Shown piece after piece: positions 1 to 5,955 of a stretch of 8,626 nt of DNA. Origin of the DNA: an uncultured Chloroflexota bacterium (GTDB taxonomy: Bacteria; Chloroflexota; Dehalococcoidia; UBA3495); contig CAJXEF010000096.1 of the NCBI GenBank assembly GCA_913052545.1, positions 1 through 8,626 on the forward strand, given 5' to 3'. Positions within the stretch are counted from its first letter, which is position 1, and each line of letters begins with the position of its first letter. A program made the position numbers and the translations under genes. The notes under the pieces are model-generated. The model was given only the letters and a program-made list of their open reading frames with translations. It searched no databases and was not told the DNA's origin.

Positions 1-336
1 TAATAACTTACTTACCACTGTAGCATCAAACGGGGGAACATAATTTTCTAACATTCGAGAGGCGCATGTAGTCCTAATCCCAGAAGTAGAAATAATATCT
101 TTTACTTGGAACGGCACACCTGTCAGAAATTGGGCGGATCCACGAGCCAAAACTTCATCGGCTTGAATTGCCTGCTGGATCGCATACGAGTCCGTCACGG
201 AAATAAATGATTTCACCTGGGGTTCCACACCCTGAAGTCTTTTTATGTATGCCTCGGTCAGATCGTATGAGCTGAAAACTTTGTTTGTCAGGCCTTCGTG
301 GATTTCTCGAACAGACAATTGCCAGAGATTGGACAA
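1..336 (-). CDS. gatA: Glutamyl-tRNA(Gln)/aspartyl-tRNA(Asn) amidotransferase subunit A, N-terminal part (runs off the left edge)
   Basis: GatA is the amidase subunit of GatCAB. It releases ammonia from glutamine, and the complex uses this to convert misacylated Glu-tRNA(Gln) or Asp-tRNA(Asn) in the cytoplasm. The 112 codons present match the amidase-signature N-terminus. An LTGVPFQVKD stretch puts the expected catalytic lysine at residue 79, followed by the GIRTTCASRMLENYVPPFDATVV region that is typical of GatA. The Ser-cisSer-Lys serines lie beyond the window. The start is TTG: an in-frame TAG lies just upstream at 346-348, no other start fits the conserved N-terminus, and a GAGGA Shine-Dalgarno sits a few bases before it. 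The gene begins one base after the gatC stop (TAA-A-TTG), so the two are probably translationally coupled. gatB is not in the window. Identity is near certain. Confidence 0.96.
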   Translation of the reverse strand, partial: MSNLWQLSVREIHEGLTNKVFSSYDLTEAYIKRLQGVEPQVKSFISVTDSYAIQQAIQADEVLARGSAQFLTGVPFQVKDIISTSGIRTTCASRMLENYVPPFDATVVSKLL

Positions 337-337
337 T

Positions 338-628
338 TTATTCCTCTAAAACAGCGTTAACCCGGAAAAAGTCTCCATCCCTCCTGGGAGCGTTACTTAA
401 AACGTTCTCAGTGGATAGACAATCGCCGATTTGGTCTTCGCGTGTAACGTTAAATACATCAGCAATATGGGCAGTAGGATTCACTCGTTCAATATTCAAG
501 TCCCGAAGGGATTCAAATTGATCAAATATATCACCTAGGTCTTTAGCTAATTTTTGGATTTCTTCTTCCGAAAGATCAATCCTCGCCAATGAAGCAAGAT
601 GTTTTACCTGGTTTATGTCTAATTCCAT
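338..628 (-). CDS. gatC: Glutamyl-tRNA(Gln)/aspartyl-tRNA(Asn) amidotransferase subunit C
   Basis: GatC is the small, non-catalytic subunit that wraps around GatA and stabilises the GatCAB complex. The 96-residue length is normal. The N-terminus shows the family pattern VKHLASLARIDLSEEE, the middle has REDQ, and the end has the usual LSNAPRRDGDFFRV block that packs on GatA. The ATG at 628 is used because it starts exactly at the conserved N-terminus, although no strong Shine-Dalgarno precedes it. gatA follows after one base. The 161-base gap upstream to the SDR gene contains AT-rich TATATA stretches near 660-700 but no clear -35/-10 pair, so I cannot say whether gatCA has its own promoter. 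Confidence 0.95.
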   Translation of the reverse strand: MELDINQVKHLASLARIDLSEEEIQKLAKDLGDIFDQFESLRDLNIERVNPTAHIADVFNVTREDQIGDCLSTENVLSNAPRRDGDFFRVNAVLEE

Positions 629-789
629 GATTTTCGTACAGGTCCATTACTAATTTAGGACAGTATATATACATATCGAGTAGTAGGCTATATATCTGAA
701 ACCGTGCCTTTCCGATAATCCCAGACAGTTTTCTTTAAATAACATTTAGGATTCTCTGTTAAATAGTGAGTGATTTACAGATATTTCCA

Positions 790-1638
790 CTATCCCATCT
801 CAGATCCTCCAGATACGCTGATCGATAGACCTGTTAAATAATCGGACTCACTCGATGACAAAAATGCGGCAGTTTTCGCTATATCGTCTCCTACGGCGAT
901 GCGGCCTAGTGGCACTCTCGTATTCCTTTCTCTCACCATTAACGCCCTGTGTTCCTCAGCTGATTGTCCCTCAGGCACCAATGCCGCGGCAATGAAATCA
1001 ACCCGCTCAGAATCAACTAACCCAGGACATATAGCGTTAACGTTAACATTAAATGGCGCCAACTCATGAGCCAGAGACTGAGTAAAACCAATCAAAGCAA
1101 ATTTGGATGCACAATACGCCGCATATCGGGCTATTCCTTTTTTACCTGCACCCGACGAAATAATGATAATTTTACCGAATCCTCCCCTAGCAATCATATG
1201 GCGAGCCACAGCTTGGGAACACAGGTAAGTTCCTTTGACGTTAACTCTCATAACCTCGTCAAAGGCTTCTTCCTCCAATTCAACGACTGGCACACGATCC
1301 TTACCAGGTCTCGATCCAGCGTTGTTAACCAAAATGTCAATTGTCCCAAATGTTTCTAATGTTTGGGTAATCATTAGTTCCACTTGTGTACGATCGGATA
1401 CGTCTGAGAACAACCCTAGCGCTTTGCGTCCCATTTGTTCTATCTCGCTTACCACGCTGGTAAGGCCCTCCCATCCCTCTCGTCGGTCTTCAGGCCGGAT
1501 AGCTTCGAGTGATTGCTCTACATCAGTAACAATTATGTCGGCTCCCTCATGGGCTAAGCGCGTGGCTATAGCCCTACCTATACCATGTCTGCCACCCGCA
1601 CCTGTGACCAATGCTACTTTTCCACTTAAATCGTACAT
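790..1638 (-). CDS. SDR-family NAD(P)-dependent oxidoreductase
   Basis: This is a classical short-chain dehydrogenase/reductase of 282 residues, slightly long because of an insert near residues 42-58. Visible motifs, numbered from ATG 1638, are the cofactor loop TGAGGRHGIG (12-21), an acidic residue Asp39 after the second strand (suggesting NAD rather than NADP), NNAG (105-108), and the catalytic tetrad Asn133, Ser162, Tyr175 and Lys179 (YCASK). A GTG six bases upstream is in frame. However, the AAAGGAGA Shine-Dalgarno lies one base from that GTG and seven from the ATG, so the ATG is preferred. The substrate cannot be read from sequence; such proteins are often annotated as 3-oxoacyl-ACP reductase or alcohol dehydrogenase. 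It lies about 170 bases downstream of the VOC gene on the same strand, and it could serve the same pathway as the MaoC pair. That link is inference. Confidence 0.93.
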   Translation of the reverse strand: MYDLSGKVALVTGAGGRHGIGRAIATRLAHEGADIIVTDVEQSLEAIRPEDRREGWEGLTSVVSEIEQMGRKALGLFSDVSDRTQVELMITQTLETFGTIDILVNNAGSRPGKDRVPVVELEEEAFDEVMRVNVKGTYLCSQAVARHMIARGGFGKIIIISSGAGKKGIARYAAYCASKFALIGFTQSLAHELAPFNVNVNAICPGLVDSERVDFIAAALVPEGQSAEEHRALMVRERNTRVPLGRIAVGDDIAKTAAFLSSSESDYLTGLSISVSGGSEMG

Positions 1639-1811
1639 AAACACTCTCCTTTAAGAGACTAGGATTTTGGGAATATAACTAAATACACCTATCAACCCTT
1701 TTTAGAATATGATGGGCGTCAATTTTTGAGAGCAGTTGCTTAAAACAATCAGCTTTGCAGAGAGTTTCGTGAAATAAAAGTCAGGAGCAATACTCCCCCA
1801 AAGGATCTCAC

Positions 1812-2729
1812 TTATTGAAACCAGTCATCACCAGCAGGCGGCCAAGGGTTTACAGGGTCTAATACCTGAGATAATTGTACAAATGCGCCTCCCATAGAAG
1901 ACGGATGGATCCAAATACTGTTGAATCCTAAATTTACGTAATTATCGGTCCGCCGTGAAGTGGTATAACGTATATTTTGGTCAGCCAGATGTTCATCCAA
2001 CTGGAGAGAATCCTCAATTTCAAAAATGGTCAAATAGATCCCTTCGCCGTATCTCTGAAGAAACCTTGCAGGAGATGAATCTACACTGGTGGGTTGGGCC
2101 AACTCAATAAATGTATTGTTATCACCTAGTGGCAGAACCGCAATTTCCAAATCTGTAAAACTGATCTGAAACCGCTTCGTGGGAACAATACCAAACATCA
2201 GTTCCCACTTTTTGATGGCTTGATCTAGATCATTGACCAGTATAGCGACCTGTCTAAGTTGGCAAGTTCGCGGAAACACCGTATTTGCTTTGAAGGACTT
2301 AGCCTCCGGGAGCCAATCCAACGTAGGATCTAATATCTCCACAATTCGAATAAATGAACGATTAGTGGCCTTTGGGTGAACGAAGGCATGACGTGTTTGA
2401 AGAGTCTGATTTTCTCTTGTAATCTGAATATCTAGAGATTTTAAGTTTGATATGAGCTGATCGTAACACCTAGTCTGAAATGTGAGTAAATAAGGACTAG
2501 CCCCCCTATGTTCGAAATGACGGGCGATTGGTCCTTCATCGCCGATTGGTTGCATCAACTCTATGAAGGTACCATTCCCTGCCGGCAAAATTTTTATATC
2601 TACAGGATATTGGGATGATCGGTCTTCAAAGACCGGCTCCATGCCAAGTAGTTCCTTATACATGTTCGCCGCTAGTTGCAAATCCGGAACAAGCATACTT
2701 ATTTGTCTCAGACTTTGTAACATGGGCAT
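1812..2729 (-). CDS. Tandem VOC (glyoxalase/epimerase-fold) protein
   Basis: This 305-residue protein contains two vicinal-oxygen-chelate modules, about 5-140 and 156-296. The modules align with each other: LRQISMLVPDL against LRQVAILVNDL, FIELMQP (55-61) against FIELAQP (207-213), a final-strand HP at 118/275, and an ILDP or VLDP tail at 132/289 followed by a Trp. The style is closest to methylmalonyl-CoA epimerase or glyoxalase. Most expected metal ligands are replaced: the first His is Gln9/Gln160, the middle His is Tyr80/Tyr232, and the last Glu is Arg128/Gln285. Only the Glu of FIEL remains (57/209). It may therefore be a binding or non-metal enzyme; the substrate is unknown. The ATG at 2729 lies three bases after the upstream stop with no clear Shine-Dalgarno, which suggests coupled translation. 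An in-frame ATG at 2723 is an alternative start. Confidence 0.87.
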   Translation of the reverse strand: MPMLQSLRQISMLVPDLQLAANMYKELLGMEPVFEDRSSQYPVDIKILPAGNGTFIELMQPIGDEGPIARHFEHRGASPYLLTFQTRCYDQLISNLKSLDIQITRENQTLQTRHAFVHPKATNRSFIRIVEILDPTLDWLPEAKSFKANTVFPRTCQLRQVAILVNDLDQAIKKWELMFGIVPTKRFQISFTDLEIAVLPLGDNNTFIELAQPTSVDSSPARFLQRYGEGIYLTIFEIEDSLQLDEHLADQNIRYTTSRRTDNYVNLGFNSIWIHPSSMGGAFVQLSQVLDPVNPWPPAGDDWFQ

Positions 2730-2732
2730 ATT

Positions 2733-3221
2733 CTACTTGGAATTACGACTCGGTAACGACACGGTAGCTGTACCTATTACATATCGTTCCCTTTCTGGCC
2801 CTGTCATGACTACGTCGCAATCGATTAGGTGTTCTTCCCCTTCTTCTCGCGTATCTGTAATAGTGGCATCAATAATCAATGGCTTGTTATGTGGCACAGA
2901 TTGTCTGAAGACCAAGTTCAAATCCTTAAGGCTATCTTGGCTGGCCCAGTCTGTAAATAATTGAGCCATGAGGGCCATAGTCATGATGCCAGGCACTATT
3001 GGACCGGATAACTTGCTCTTAGCTGCTTCGTTGGCATCTGTAAATCGGTTTGGAGTTGGCGGCCCCCACAAATTGCAGAAATCTATCACGTCTTGATCAG
3101 AGGCGATCTTTTCAAGAGGACCAATTTCGTCCCCTAATTCGACATCTTCAAAGTACAAGTTTCTACCCTCCGGATAGTTTTGTAGGTTATTATTCCCTAA
3201 CGGCGAATGATTCCTCGACAT
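2733..3221 (-). CDS. MaoC-like hot-dog protein (probable partner of the adjacent FAS1-type hydratase)
   Basis: This is a 162-residue single hot-dog-fold protein of the MaoC/(R)-enoyl-CoA hydratase group. Signs are YFEDVELGDEI near the N-terminus, the RFTDANEAAK segment (59-68), and the GPIVPGIMTMALMAQ helix (73-87). Canonical members carry a GDxNPxH catalytic Asp/His dyad. Here the stretch reads GPPTPNRFTD (53-62), and the later usual His of PIVHG is Pro77, so the classic dyad is missing. Paired MaoC-type genes often encode heterodimers, as in mycobacterial HadAB/HadBC, and this one follows a FAS1-type N-domain gene, so a two-subunit hydratase is likely. The start is uncertain. ATG 3221 overlaps the upstream gene by 32 bases and has no Shine-Dalgarno. 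TTG 3158 has GGAGG eight bases upstream, would give 141 residues starting at YFEDV, and is at least as likely. The outer limit is reported here. Confidence 0.85.
   Translation of the reverse strand: MSRNHSPLGNNNLQNYPEGRNLYFEDVELGDEIGPLEKIASDQDVIDFCNLWGPPTPNRFTDANEAAKSKLSGPIVPGIMTMALMAQLFTDWASQDSLKDLNLVFRQSVPHNKPLIIDATITDTREEGEEHLIDCDVVMTGPERERYVIGTATVSLPSRNSK
3156..3171 (-). promoter_or_regulatory. Strong Shine-Dalgarno plus TTG: probable true start of the MaoC-like gene
   Basis: Read on the minus strand, GGAGG (3171-3167) is followed after eight bases by TTG (3158-3156). The TTG is in frame with the MaoC-like gene, just before the conserved YFEDVELGD. The longer ATG start has no comparable site. 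At least three other genes in the window also start with TTG. Using this start would turn a 32-base overlap with the upstream gene into a 31-base gap. Confidence 0.5.
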
Positions 3222-3645
3222 CAGCTACTACTTCACCTTCTTGGTTGGAAAAAGTGGTTTCCCAAACAATAAAAACCATCGTTCCGCTTCGGCCAGTTTT
3301 ACTGTAGACTTCCTTCAAATGTGATGATGCAGTCAACGAATCGCCTGCTGTTATATTGGACCGAGTCTGAACCCTCTGTCCCGCATGAAATCTCGCTTTC
3401 CCATGAGCTTCAGACAGTTTTATGTCTGGTAATTTCACATGTCTAACCATCAGTGTACACATAGTTGGTGGTGCAACCACGCCTTTAAAGCCTGCTGCCA
3501 GTGCCGCCGACTCGTCGTTGTAAATCTCTCCCTGTTGACCGATGCTTTTGCTAAAGGCCAACACCATTTCTTTGGTCACTTCAAATGGACCTGCTTCATG
3601 TTCAATGCCATAAAGAGATCTATCATAATCCAATTCCATAGCCAT
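3190..3645 (-). CDS. FAS1-type dehydratase domain protein (MaoC N-terminal-domain family)
   Basis: This 151-residue protein resembles the stand-alone MaoC_dehydrat_N (FAS1-like dehydratase) family, the fold of mycobacterial HadA/HadC. The pattern is FEVTKEMVLAFSKSIG (18-33), then IYNDESAALAAGF, then GVVAPPTMCTL, then a long strand region with a RAGDS-like TAGDSL turn and an EV.SKTGRSGTMVFIVWET stretch. In characterised pairs this type of subunit mainly shapes the acyl pocket while the partner supplies the Asp/His dyad. Here the partner downstream lacks that dyad, so activity cannot be assumed. The ATG at 3645 is the only start near the conserved region. An AAGGAG lies about 13 bases upstream, farther than usual. 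The gene is 50 bases after the PHP gene and probably in one operon with it. The acyl substrate is unknown. Confidence 0.85.
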   Translation of the reverse strand: MAMELDYDRSLYGIEHEAGPFEVTKEMVLAFSKSIGQQGEIYNDESAALAAGFKGVVAPPTMCTLMVRHVKLPDIKLSEAHGKARFHAGQRVQTRSNITAGDSLTASSHLKEVYSKTGRSGTMVFIVWETTFSNQEGEVVADVEESFAVRE

Positions 3646-3695
3646 AAAGTTTGATTAACTCCTTGTGCTAAATACGTCGCCAGTCTGCTCTATAA

Positions 3696-4352
3696 TTATC
3701 CACTGTTAACCTTTGTTTCCTCCAGCCAAAGAGGTCTAAATTCGCCCGACAGCAAACCTTCTACTAGCTCCATTTCATTCTGTACGGGCGTATCAAATTC
3801 CGTCATACAGGTACAGATATGACTGGCCAGATGGGCGTCACTACAACCGATCCCTAAGAGCCCTTGTTCTGTACAAAGCACCTCGGCTCTCTCGTTTTCA
3901 CCAGGTCTGCCTCCCCCATTAAGTCGTTCTACGATTGTTATATCGGGGAATTCTTCTCCGGCTTCTATATAATCGACCAAACCAATCCCAAATCTACCCG
4001 GATGCGCGGGCAAGGCTATACCGCCATGATGTCGCGCCGCTTTCATTAACTCTCTCGCATCCATCTTTACATCGGCGAATTCTATTTCTCTTGTGAGAGC
4101 TTCGGTGACACCGTAAACTAAAAAATGACCGTACCGAGTGTCCAATTCTGATCCTTTAAGAACTACCACTCCGTATTGGTCTGCAAGCGATGAATAATCT
4201 TTATCGTGGTCAAATTTGCGATGCTCAGTGAGTACTATCCCATCCGCACAGAAACCACGTTTGCGAAGTACTTGAATCCACTTTAGATATTGCTCTACTG
4301 TCGCTCGTGAATCATCTGAAGATACTGAATGACTGTGTAAATCCAAAAACAC
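3696..4352 (-). CDS. PHP-domain metal-dependent hydrolase
   Basis: This 218-residue protein is a complete small PHP (polymerase and histidinol phosphatase) domain, a distorted barrel that binds two or three metal ions and usually cleaves phosphoester bonds. All expected ligands can be seen: HSH at 6-8, Asp13/Asp14, His44 in LTEH, Glu69 in KGSE, His76, His117 in PAHPGR, and Asp172/His174 in GCSDAH. It lacks polymerase or HisK-specific extensions and resembles stand-alone PHP proteins of unknown substrate. The start is GTG at 4352, with AAGGAGG about 13 bases upstream; no in-frame ATG fits before the first HSH motif. It is the first gene of the PHP-MaoC-MaoC-VOC group and is preceded by a candidate promoter. 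Its role relative to the hydratase genes is unclear; removing a phosphate or CoA-type product is speculation. Confidence 0.88.
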   Translation of the reverse strand: MFLDLHSHSVSSDDSRATVEQYLKWIQVLRKRGFCADGIVLTEHRKFDHDKDYSSLADQYGVVVLKGSELDTRYGHFLVYGVTEALTREIEFADVKMDARELMKAARHHGGIALPAHPGRFGIGLVDYIEAGEEFPDITIVERLNGGGRPGENERAEVLCTEQGLLGIGCSDAHLASHICTCMTEFDTPVQNEMELVEGLLSGEFRPLWLEETKVNSG

Positions 4353-4422
4353 AGGTGATCTAGAGCCTCCTTATCAAGATAAAAGTGGCAAACATTGCAG
4401 TTAGTTCACAGCGGTATTGATA

Positions 4423-4451
4423 ATAATAATCGTTTGGTATCGATTCATCAA
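4423..4451 (-). promoter_or_regulatory. Candidate sigma70 promoter for the PHP-MaoC-VOC operon
   Basis: On the minus strand, TTGATG (4451-4446) and TATTAT (4428-4423) are separated by 17 bases, matching 4/6 and 5/6 of the consensus. Transcription would start near 4416, about 65 bases before the PHP gene's GTG. The match is reasonable but lies in AT-rich sequence, so chance is possible. The rest of the 4353-4524 gap holds no ORF and no convincing terminator for rnpB. Confidence 0.35.
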
Positions 4452-4524
4452 CTAGAATCAACTACCAGGAACGGTTACATGTCGAATAGGAATAGGACAC
4501 GAATTGTTGGTCGTTATTGCAGGC

Positions 4525-4987
4525 GGGATCCAACAGGCCGATAAGCCGGGTTCTGTATCCGCTCTAATCAAGAGTTATTCCCGATCAGAGGGTAGTGACC
4601 ATCTATCTAGCCATCAGAACATTAATCAATGTCCGGGTACCAAAGAAGTACGATGTTGCCATCATGATCAAGCAGCCAACCCGGGGACGAGTAGGACTCT
4701 CATAGTCCCCCTATTCGGCCTTGCTCCAAGCGGGGTTTAGCCGTCGCTACGTCACCGTAGCCGACCGGACGCTCTTACCGTCCGATTTCAACCTTACCTC
4801 GGTCAATTCTGACCTGTAAATTCTGTTAAAGAATACAAGGCGGTATGTTTCTGTGCCACTATCCGTCTTTCAGAGTGGTGTGAGCATTCCAAAATCCTGG
4901 GAGTTACCCAGCGCTTCGTCCATAGGAGCCCGGACTTTCCTCCCCTCCTCATAAGAGAAGCAGCGGTCACTTGGCCTGTTGGGTCCC
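4525..4987 (-). ncRNA. rnpB: RNase P RNA, bacterial type A
   Basis: This is the catalytic RNA of RNase P, which removes 5' leaders from pre-tRNAs. Diagnostic elements on the minus strand are CR-I GAGGAAAGTCCGGGC (4942-4928), the CACAGAAACATACCGCC block (4855-4839, one base off the common form), GGTAAGAG near 4778, GGAGCAAGGCCGAATAGGG (4727-4709), GGCTGCTTGA near 4675, and the 3' ACAGAACCCGGCTTAT (4555-4540). The ends are set by helix P1: GGGACCCAACAGGCC (4987-4973) pairs with GGCCTGTTGGATCCC (4539-4525) at 14 of 15 positions. The length of about 463 nt is slightly long for type A. The L15 region (about 4710-4688) forms GGGGAC/GUCCCC with an inner hairpin but shows no GGU motif (see findings). 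A good promoter lies directly upstream; no U-tract terminator was found downstream. Confidence 0.97.
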
Positions 4988-4994
4988 TATCGGA

Positions 4995-5023
4995 ACTCTA
5001 GCATGTGGCGTAAAAGTGGTCAA
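4995..5023 (-). promoter_or_regulatory. Probable rnpB promoter
   Basis: On the minus strand, TTGACC (5023-5018) and TAGAGT (5000-4995) are 17 bases apart. The first G of the RNase P P1 helix (4987) falls seven bases past the -10, exactly where transcription should begin. Position and spacing make this convincing although the -10 matches only 4/6. Confidence 0.7.
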
Positions 5024-5027
5024 CGAT

Positions 5028-5057
5028 ATTATAGAAAGGGTAAAGGAGCACAGTAAA
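5028..5057 (-). promoter_or_regulatory. Possible second, upstream rnpB promoter
   Basis: On the minus strand there is a perfect -10 TATAAT (5033-5028). It is preceded at 18 bases by a weak -35 TTTACT (5057-5052). It lies between the COG1579 stop codon and the proximal rnpB promoter and would add about 35 bases to the 5' end of the RNA, which RNase P biology would need to trim. The -35 is poor, so this is tentative. Confidence 0.3.
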
Positions 5058-5071
5058 CCACCGCGGGAGGA

Positions 5072-5773
5072 CTATCCAATCCAGAGCATTCGGCCACAAC
5101 TATTACACAGAACCGTCTGCCGACCTGATCGAACTTTTTGTAGATGTTGAGTTGGTAGTGACATCCGACAACCTTGACATAGCCCTCTTTCCACCTTGGC
5201 AACCGCAGTACCGCCCTTCTTTTTACGTAATAGATCGTACTTCTGTAGTTCGATTTGGTCGACGGTAGCTGCCAGCTCTGTTCTTTGAGCCAACACCTCC
5301 GCTTCTTCAGATGATAATCTTGTTACAAGGTTGCTAAGTTCAGCATGTCTACTTTTCCAGGCAACTTTACGGGTCTCAAGCTCTGTCTCCAATTCGGAAA
5401 TCTTTGCCCTAGAAGAGTCTGCTGAAACACTCAGCTCCAACATACGCATTTCCATGTCGTCTAATTGCTTCCGAGCGTGACCTGCTTCTTGTTCAATACT
5501 TTCCAATTCGCGCGAAGTATTTATATCGCCGCCATAAATCTTTTCTTCTAACATTGGTACCCGCTCACGAAGCGTCTCTGATTCCTGCCGGAATATTTGG
5601 TGAGAATTTTGGGTCTCAACTAATTTTCCTTTTTCAGAATCTAATTCCGACTCCATGTGCACCAAAGTTACACGCGCGTTTAACTCTTCTTCGGCTCCGG
5701 ATTTTGCAATTTGTATTTTATCTAAGACTAAATCCAGTTCTTGTAATGAGGATAGCTGTCTAATAGAGGTCAT
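5072..5773 (-). CDS. COG1579-family coiled-coil / C4 zinc-ribbon protein
   Basis: This 233-residue protein has the layout of the COG1579 family (HP0958, CT398/CdsZ). Residues about 5-185 are heptad-rich and predict a long antiparallel coiled-coil hairpin. The family signature YGGDINTSRELESIEQE lies at 80-96. A C-terminal zinc ribbon has Cys199-x2-Cys202 and Cys223-x2-Cys226, ending in CNSCGR. No signal peptide or membrane segment is seen. In studied bacteria, relatives act as nucleic-acid or protein-binding adaptors (flagellar regulation or secretion chaperones); the role here is unknown. The ATG at 5773 has a weak GGGA six bases upstream, and a strong promoter lies just before it. rnpB begins about 85 bases after its stop, and read-through from this gene could feed rnpB. 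Confidence 0.9.
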   Translation of the reverse strand: MTSIRQLSSLQELDLVLDKIQIAKSGAEEELNARVTLVHMESELDSEKGKLVETQNSHQIFRQESETLRERVPMLEEKIYGGDINTSRELESIEQEAGHARKQLDDMEMRMLELSVSADSSRAKISELETELETRKVAWKSRHAELSNLVTRLSSEEAEVLAQRTELAATVDQIELQKYDLLRKKKGGTAVAKVERGLCQGCRMSLPTQHLQKVRSGRQTVLCNSCGRMLWIG

Positions 5774-5805
5774 GCAATTTCCCGCATATTTAATTACCTA
5801 CTTTG

Positions 5806-5834
5806 ATTCTAGGAAGCTGTCGTGGTATTGTCAA
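5806..5834 (-). promoter_or_regulatory. Strong sigma70 promoter for the COG1579 gene
   Basis: On the minus strand, a perfect -35 TTGACA (5834-5829) is followed after exactly 17 bases by TAGAAT (5811-5806). Transcription should start near 5799, about 25 bases before the ATG at 5773. This is one of the two best promoter matches in the window. Confidence 0.7.
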
Positions 5835-5915
5835 CCAAAATTCGCCCTAATTAGGAAAGTACGTGTATGTATTCAGGACATCCGAGTTATTGTAAGATCC
5901 AAGTAGTACACAGAA

Positions 5916-5928
5916 TAGGATCATCCTA
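5916..5928. repeat. Short perfect palindrome before the SbcD-like gene
   Basis: TAGGATCATCCTA is a 6-base inverted repeat around a central C. It lies 28 bases upstream of the TTG start of the nuclease gene, within the 182-base divergent intergenic region. It could be an operator, but it is short and single-copy in this window, so the call is weak. No clear plus-strand -35/-10 pair was found in this region. Confidence 0.2.
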
Positions 5929-5955
5929 AATAATACCAGTAAGGTTATAGCTGAC

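Noticed and set aside
763..793. Inverted repeat ATAGTG/CACTAT at the SDR stop codon, considered as a terminator
   Set aside because: It has only six base pairs, a loop of about 19 bases, low GC content and no T run, and it overlaps the stop codon.
1066..1654. Two plus-strand open frames over the SDR gene
   Set aside because: They are antisense shadows of an SDR with complete catalytic motifs; their translations resemble no family.
1645..1811. Promoter for the SDR gene (TTGACG near 1724-1729 on the minus strand)
   Set aside because: No acceptable -10 lies 16-18 bases downstream of it, so it could not be supported.
4504..4740. Plus-strand open frame of 78 codons
   Set aside because: It lies over the conserved 3' half of the RNase P RNA on the opposite strand; the structural RNA explains the sequence.
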